Shown in pieces: positions 1-2,863 of a DNA stretch of 5,162 nucleotides. A program made the translations under genes and the position numbers. The notes under the pieces are model-generated. The model was not told where the DNA came from. It ran no database searches and saw nothing but the letters and a program-made list of their open reading frames with translations. The stretch lies in NCBI GenBank assembly GCA_020201445.1, contig JAIVGU010000054.1, forward strand, positions 1-5,162, read 5' to 3'. This DNA is from Halobacteriales archaeon. GTDB lineage: Archaea > Thermoplasmatota > E2 > JACPAO01 > JAHFTW01. Each line of letters opens with the position of its first letter. The first letter of the stretch is position 1.

Positions 1-277
1 TCCCATCGCTATAGCAGCCGGCCAACCAGTGGCGTATTGGAACATCCTCACCCCCAGCTTCGTGTACGTACCGTGGTACGCCGCCGACCCGCCGCACACC
101 ACGCCGACCTCCACCGGCCCGCCGCAGAGCCACACCTCCGGCCCGTCGAACGGTGGCAGCGACGGCAGCACCGCCTCGACCAGCCCGACCAAGAAGAAGT
201 CGCCCGGCGTCGAGGTCCCGCTGGCCATCGTCGGCCTTGCCGCGCTGGTGCTTGTGGCCCGTCGCAAGCTGCATTGA
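1..277 (+). CDS. C-terminal end of a surface protein with stalk and PGF-CTERM-like tail (5' partial)
   Basis: Only the last 91 or so codons are in the window. The frame is open to the left edge (read from base 2) and ends with TGA at 275-277, so the GTG at 29 is unlikely to be the true start. The visible part begins with a short aromatic-rich stretch (Tyr, Trp, Phe). A Pro/Thr/Ser/Gly-rich low-complexity stalk follows, at about 89-190. Then come KKK, the motif SPGVEVP at 200-220, a hydrophobic run of about 15 residues, and the basic end ARRKLH. Stalk, then SPG plus hydrophobic helix, then an Arg-rich end is the layout of archaeal PGF-CTERM tails, which archaeosortase processes and links to lipid. 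Here Val replaces the usual Phe, so a plain C-terminal membrane anchor is the alternative. The function of the missing ectodomain cannot be judged. The anchored surface location is fairly secure; sortase processing is inference. Confidence 0.75.
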   Translation, partial: PIAIAAGQPVAYWNILTPSFVYVPWYAADPPHTTPTSTGPPQSHTSGPSNGGSDGSTASTSPTKKKSPGVEVPLAIVGLAALVLVARRKLH

Positions 278-326
278 CAAGCAGACAGACAAGGTACGGT
301 GAAGGGAAAGCGGACCACGTCTGTCG

Positions 327-343
327 TGAAGACGATTTCTTCA
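327..343. terminator. Weak hairpin between two convergent gene ends
   Basis: TGAAGA (327-332) and TCTTCA (338-343) form a 6-bp stem with a 5-nt loop. It lies in the 72-bp gap between the plus-strand stop (277) and the minus-strand stop (352-350). A wider pair, GACAGAC (284-290) and GTCTGTC (319-325), is nearby. There is only a short T-rich run, so a role as a two-way terminator rests mainly on position. Confidence 0.22.
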
Positions 344-349
344 AGGTAC

Positions 350-862
350 TCAGGGGCAAGGCTGGGATGTGAACACAAGAGACACAATAGTTGGACCAGA
401 GCCTTCATAGTGCAGATGGAAAAGATTTCCAGAGATACTTGGTATATATCCATCCAGCGTGAGTGTTGATGTTCCTTCATCCACTCCGAAGTTGGGAGCA
501 GCCGGCAAACTTAGACCATAAGTTCCACGATAAGTTAGGCCAAGATAGGTCCAAGTTCCCTGGCCATTCCTGCCGGAACCAGAGATGCTTCCGGAAACGG
601 AAATCGTGTCCTCGTTAATATGCGGACCCCCACATTGATGGGTGCCTGTATGACTGTATTCGTAATTCACACCGGCAATGGCTGAAATGCGCAGGGAGGT
701 CGCCACTCCCAATGTGAAACCTTGGGCAGTGTCGTTTGTTTGGTATGCATTATCGGCGAATGCCTGAGGAACCAGCATCAACCCTAAGATTCCAAGGACC
801 GTCATAGATTTTAGGTGTCTAGTTAGTGGTTTTCTGAGGCTAAAAAGTTCATTTTCTATCAT
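350..862 (-). CDS. Small secreted protein of unknown function, AT-rich gene
   Basis: I do not recognise a family. The start at 862 is chosen because GGAGG (872-868) lies 5 nt upstream; the longer ATG at 880 has no such site. The product is 170 residues. It begins with a basic stretch (R10, K11, R15, K18), then a hydrophobic core at about 20-31 and a PQAFA-DN junction at 36/37, which is a good Sec signal peptide with AxA cleavage. The mature part (about 134 residues) is rich in Gly, Ser, Thr and Tyr with alternating beta-strand-like patterns, such as TWTYLGLTYRGTYGLSL and STLTLDGYI. It has only two cysteines (C77, C169), possibly a disulfide. No transmembrane anchor follows, so it is probably exported as a small beta-rich protein. 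Codon use is far less GC-biased than that of every neighbour, which suggests recent acquisition. The gene is certain enough; its role is unknown. Confidence 0.82.
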   Translation of the reverse strand: MIENELFSLRKPLTRHLKSMTVLGILGLMLVPQAFADNAYQTNDTAQGFTLGVATSLRISAIAGVNYEYSHTGTHQCGGPHINEDTISVSGSISGSGRNGQGTWTYLGLTYRGTYGLSLPAAPNFGVDEGTSTLTLDGYIPSISGNLFHLHYEGSGPTIVSLVFTSQPCP

Positions 863-920
863 TTCATCCTCCTTGGCCATCGTGCAGGCCCCAATATCCG
901 ATAGAAGTTACAGTTTTCAT

Positions 921-930
921 CATAAAATTT
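921..930 (-). promoter_or_regulatory. TATA-like box of the secreted-protein gene
   Basis: Read on the minus strand this is AAATTTTATG, the most AT-rich element upstream of the gene starting at 862. Archaeal TATA boxes sit about 25 bp before the transcript start, which would put that start near 900. The resulting leader of about 36 nt contains the Shine-Dalgarno site at 872-868. The assignment rests on composition and spacing only. Confidence 0.4.
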
Positions 931-957
931 GGAAGGTTCTTGAGAATTTGTATCTTT

Positions 958-977
958 CGTTGATGCACGTTGATGCA
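958..977. repeat. Perfect tandem repeat of CGTTGATGCA (2 x 10 bp)
   Basis: Two exact, abutting copies of CGTTGATGCA lie at 958-967 and 968-977, about 28-47 bp upstream of the TATA-like box of the minus-strand secreted-protein gene. The 10-bp period is close to one DNA helical turn, so both copies face the same side of the helix. This resembles an operator or activator site for a regulator of that gene, but no other copy in the window supports it. Confidence 0.45.
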
Positions 978-1100
978 CATTACGTCTTCATGCCCCCAAC
1001 CGGGGATCCAGATGCTTTCCAAATCCACTGACGCAGGCACACTCGTCCATGGCAGTGCGGAAAACGCGGGAACTCTTGGTTTCACCGAATCGCCGAAGAT

Positions 1101-1709
1101 TCACTGCAATTCCAGGAGTTCAATGGCCGGCAGGTCGCGCTCCAGCCCGACGCGGCTCTCGGCCGCCTGCACCACCGCCGCGGCGCTCGTCGTCGCGGGG
1201 TAGGTGGGGCCCAGCAGGTCGCACAGCTCGGGGCCGACGCTGGTGTCGTGCGTCCCCCACTCCTTCGCCAGGCGGATGATGTCCACCTTGTCGAGCCCGA
1301 GCACGGGGCGCAGGATGGGACGCCGCGCCGCCTGCTCCAGCGTGACGAGGTTGGGCAGCGTCTGGCTGGAGACCTGGCCCAGGTTCTCGCCGGTGGCGAT
1401 GGCGGCGGCGCCCACCTGGTCCGCCACGGCGTCGGCGAGCCGGTAGAACAGCCGCTTCTGGAGGAGGAAATAGTAGCGGTGCGCCTCGCGGTCGTGCGGG
1501 ATGCGGCCGAGCGCCTCCCCGATGCGGGCGACCCACAACCTTGGAAGTCCCATCTGCCGCGCCAGCGTCTCCGCCTTCCTCACGGAGGCATCGTCGGTGA
1601 CCGGCTCGAAGCTGCAGTGCAACGCCTCCAGCTCCACCCCCTGCCGCTGGAGCATCCGCCCCGCGACCGGGGAATCGAAGCCGCCGGAGAGCAGCAGGAC
1701 CGCCTTCAT
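1101..1709 (-). CDS. thiI: ThiI-type PP-loop tRNA sulfurtransferase domain, stand-alone
   Basis: The 202-residue product matches the catalytic domain of ThiI, which adenylates U8 of tRNA and accepts persulfide sulfur to make 4-thiouridine; in many organisms ThiI also feeds thiamine thiazole synthesis. Visible signatures are the PP-loop SGGFDSPVAG (residues 8-17), KRLFYRLAD (85-93), TGENLGQVSSQTLPNL (106-121), RPVLGLDKVDII (134-145) and ELCDLLGPTYPATT (161-174). By position C163 is the counterpart of the catalytic Cys344 of E. coli ThiI. The N-terminal ferredoxin-like and THUMP domains of full-length ThiI (about 390-480 residues) are absent, and so is any rhodanese domain. The ATG is supported by GGAGG at 1720-1716, six bases upstream. 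The start region is tandemly duplicated upstream. The gene is followed by an AT-rich stretch. Family assignment is secure; the exact substrate is inferred, and the protein may need a separate THUMP partner. Confidence 0.9.
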   Translation of the reverse strand: MKAVLLLSGGFDSPVAGRMLQRQGVELEALHCSFEPVTDDASVRKAETLARQMGLPRLWVARIGEALGRIPHDREAHRYYFLLQKRLFYRLADAVADQVGAAAIATGENLGQVSSQTLPNLVTLEQAARRPILRPVLGLDKVDIIRLAKEWGTHDTSVGPELCDLLGPTYPATTSAAAVVQAAESRVGLERDLPAIELLELQ

Positions 1710-1819
1710 GCGCGCCCTCCGGTCCTCAAGGGCCTTGTCCGATGGAGGGCCGCAGGCCCTCCCTGTCGCGCGTGTCGACGGAGCGAGCCGTCGCCGGAGA
1801 GCAGCAGGACCGCCTTCAT
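1706..1819 (-). CDS. Putative 37-codon leader frame coupled to thiI by ATGA overlap
   Basis: The duplicated start in unit B has its own GGAGG (1830-1826) and ATG (1819). Translation gives MKAVLLLSG, as in ThiI, then leaves the ThiI frame because the repeat period is not a multiple of three, continuing with an Arg/Pro-rich sequence. It ends at TGA 1708-1706, which overlaps the true thiI ATG (1709-1707) as ATGA. A matching frame upstream (TTG 1929 to TGA 1818-1816) overlaps this one in the same way. The peptide itself is probably meaningless, but ribosomes starting here would deliver translation to thiI. The frame is certain; its use is inference. Confidence 0.35.
   Translation of the reverse strand: MKAVLLLSGDGSLRRHARQGGPAALHRTRPLRTGGRA
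1744..1762 (-). promoter_or_regulatory. GC-rich hairpin in repeat unit A, upstream of thiI
   Basis: GGAGGGCC, a 3-nt loop and GGCCCTCC form a perfect 8-bp stem, about 24 nt before the thiI ribosome binding site. The matching hairpin in unit B (1854-1872) has one changed base that becomes a G-U pair in minus-strand RNA, so it can still fold. A further 6-bp stem, CGACGG/CCGTCG, lies at 1776-1793. A role in leader folding is possible but not shown. Confidence 0.3.
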
Positions 1820-1952
1820 GCGCGCCCTCCGGTCCTCAAGGGCCTTGTTCGATGGAAGGCCGCAGGCCCTCCCTGTCGCGCGTGTCGACGGAGCGAGCCG
1901 TCGCCGGAGAGCAGGAGGACCGCCTTCAACGGGCTGGCCGACGCCGCGCCCG

Positions 1953-1958
1953 TTAAAA
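1953..1958. promoter_or_regulatory. TTAAAA element between divergent genes, possible shared TATA box
   Basis: This is the only AT-only hexamer in the very GC-rich region between the thiI-like gene and the small plus-strand gene. Read leftward it is TTTTAA. Archaeal initiation at about 25-26 bp would fall near GTG 1981 on the plus strand and near TTG 1929 on the minus strand, which is the first base of the third repeat copy. One box serving both directions, or leaderless starts, is speculative. Confidence 0.3.
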
Positions 1959-1980
1959 GCCGGATGCCGTGGGCGCAGCC

Positions 1981-2250
1981 GTGGCCCTCCTCCGGCCCTG
2001 CTCCACCTCGGCGGGCTTCACCGCCACCCCCGAGCCGCAGCGCCGCATCGACATGGAGGGCCTCAAGGCCGCCCTCCTGCGCGACGGCTACCAGGTCGTC
2101 GTCGACGCCAAGATCATCCTCATCGTCCGCAAAGGCGTCGAGTCGAGCCTCTACGACAACGGCAAGGTCCTGCTCAAGACGACGGACCGCGCCGCGGCGG
2201 AGGCGGCGTACTCTGCGCTGGAGCCCCACCTGGCGGCGGCGACGCGTTGA
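1981..2250 (+). CDS. Small protein of unknown family, beta-beta-alpha pattern
   Basis: I do not recognise a named family. The 89-residue product ends at TGA 2248-2250. The best-formed part starts at MEGLKAALLRDGYQVVV (ATG 2053), followed by IILIVRKG, SLYDNGKVLLKTTD and a helix RAAAEAAYSALEPHL. The strand-turn-strand-helix pattern with NGKVL resembles half of a TATA-binding-protein repeat (SGKxxxTG followed by a helix) and the C-terminal tail of MoeB/ThiF-type enzymes; this is pattern likeness only. No Shine-Dalgarno site precedes any candidate start. GTG 1981 is preferred because codon third positions are almost all G or C from there, and because it fits leaderless initiation from TTAAAA at 1953. 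GTG 1969 and ATG 2053 remain possible. It is divergent from the thiI-like gene and its 3' end overlaps the opposite-strand membrane-protein gene by 77 bp. Confidence 0.7.
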   Translation: MALLRPCSTSAGFTATPEPQRRIDMEGLKAALLRDGYQVVVDAKIILIVRKGVESSLYDNGKVLLKTTDRAAAEAAYSALEPHLAAATR

Positions 2251-2863
2251 TGGTTGGGCGCTGGACCGGGCTGCCGCAGCGCGGACACTTCAGCGTCGGC
2301 GGACCCCGGGCAGCGACCTGGCCCCGCAAGCCGCACGCCGGGCAGGTGATGGTGACCTTGGCCGCAACGGACGGGGTCGGCTGTGGAGGCAAGCTCCTTG
2401 CTGGGGATGCAGGGGCGGCGGATGCGGCCGGGGTGGCAGCGGGCGACGGGCGCGCGAGCAGCCAGCCGATTCCCTGCACGGCGAGGCCCAGGCCCATCGC
2501 CAGCAGGAGGGCCAGCGGTGCGAACCACCAGGCATAGACGCGGGCGAGGAACAGGACGGCGACCACGGCGAGGGCCGCCCCCCCGCCGGAGACGACGAGG
2601 CCGGCGGTGCGGAGGCGCGGCCGTTTCTCCACCATGCCGGTCCAGTAGAGCCCCGCGAACATGGCGGCGCCCACGTAGAGGACGGGCAGCTCCAGGGCCA
2701 CCCCCGTGGCAAGCAGGAGCGCGGAGACGATGGCCAACCCGACCAGCGCGTCCCCCGCGAAGGCGGCCAGGCTGAAGGGGACGCCGGCGGAGACCAGGCG
2801 CACCACGGCCACGATGCCGAGGAGGCTGGCCGCGAGGGAGAGGACATTGGGGTCCACGATCAC
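2174..2863 (-). CDS. Multipass membrane protein with C-terminal zinc ribbon
   Basis: The family is unknown. The start is GTG at 2863, with GGAGG at 2876-2872 eight bases upstream. It overlaps the stop of the surface-protein gene as GTGA, so the two are probably translationally coupled. The 229-residue product has about five hydrophobic segments (roughly 7-26, 30-52, 58-77, 86-107, 112-137), then a Pro/Ala/Ser-rich linker (about 138-166). A zinc ribbon with C174-x2-C177 and C193-x2-C196 (CPACG...CPRCG) follows, then a Pro-rich tail from about 204. The ribbon probably faces the cytoplasm, where it might bind a protein or nucleic acid. The operon with a large surface protein suggests a role at the cell envelope, such as assembly or sensing; this is inference. 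The Pro-rich tail lies over the opposite-strand gene, so its odd sequence may be dictated by that gene. GTG 2857 is a weaker alternative start. Confidence 0.85.
   Translation of the reverse strand: MIVDPNVLSLAASLLGIVAVVRLVSAGVPFSLAAFAGDALVGLAIVSALLLATGVALELPVLYVGAAMFAGLYWTGMVEKRPRLRTAGLVVSGGGAALAVVAVLFLARVYAWWFAPLALLLAMGLGLAVQGIGWLLARPSPAATPAASAAPASPARSLPPQPTPSVAAKVTITCPACGLRGQVAARGPPTLKCPRCGSPVQRPTINASPPPGGAPAQSTPPPPRRGPSS

Larger units (their letters stand above)
1683..1928. repeat. 110-bp tandem repeat (2.2 copies) spanning the thiI start
   Basis: Unit A (1683-1792) and unit B (1793-1902) differ at two positions only (1739/1849 and 1747/1857). A third partial copy (1903-1928) matches 25 of 26 bases and then diverges. 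Each unit holds, on the minus strand, the first nine thiI codons, the ATG (TTG in copy 3), and, in the two full units, the GGAGG site and about 90 bp between. The near identity points to a recent slippage or unequal-exchange duplication of the gene's 5' end. The two differences between units argue against an assembly duplicate. Confidence 0.92.

Noticed and set aside
864..1085. Minus-strand 73-codon frame between the thiI-like gene and the secreted-protein gene
   Set aside because: It starts with GTG, has no ribosome binding site, shows no coding pattern or recognisable motif, and covers the promoter region and Shine-Dalgarno site of the downstream gene.
1087..1102. Hairpin GAATC/GATTC at the thiI stop as a terminator
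   Set aside because: The stem is only 5 bp, overlaps the stop codon and is not followed by a T-rich run on the minus strand.
1683..1928. CRISPR array or mobile-element end suggested by the regular repeat
   Set aside because: There are no spacers between the units, the unit contains the start of a real gene, and there is no transposase or terminal inverted repeat. A local tandem duplication explains it.
1816..2229. 137-codon minus-strand frame upstream of the thiI-like gene
   Set aside because: Most of it is antisense to the small plus-strand gene. Its end is the frame-shifted repeat copy, so only the chained short frames near the repeat are worth noting.
1248..2537. Long plus-strand frames antisense to the thiI-like gene and running into the membrane-protein gene
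   Set aside because: Translations are Arg/Pro/Gly-rich shadow sequences typical of high-GC DNA, and real, motif-supported genes occupy the opposite strand or another frame.
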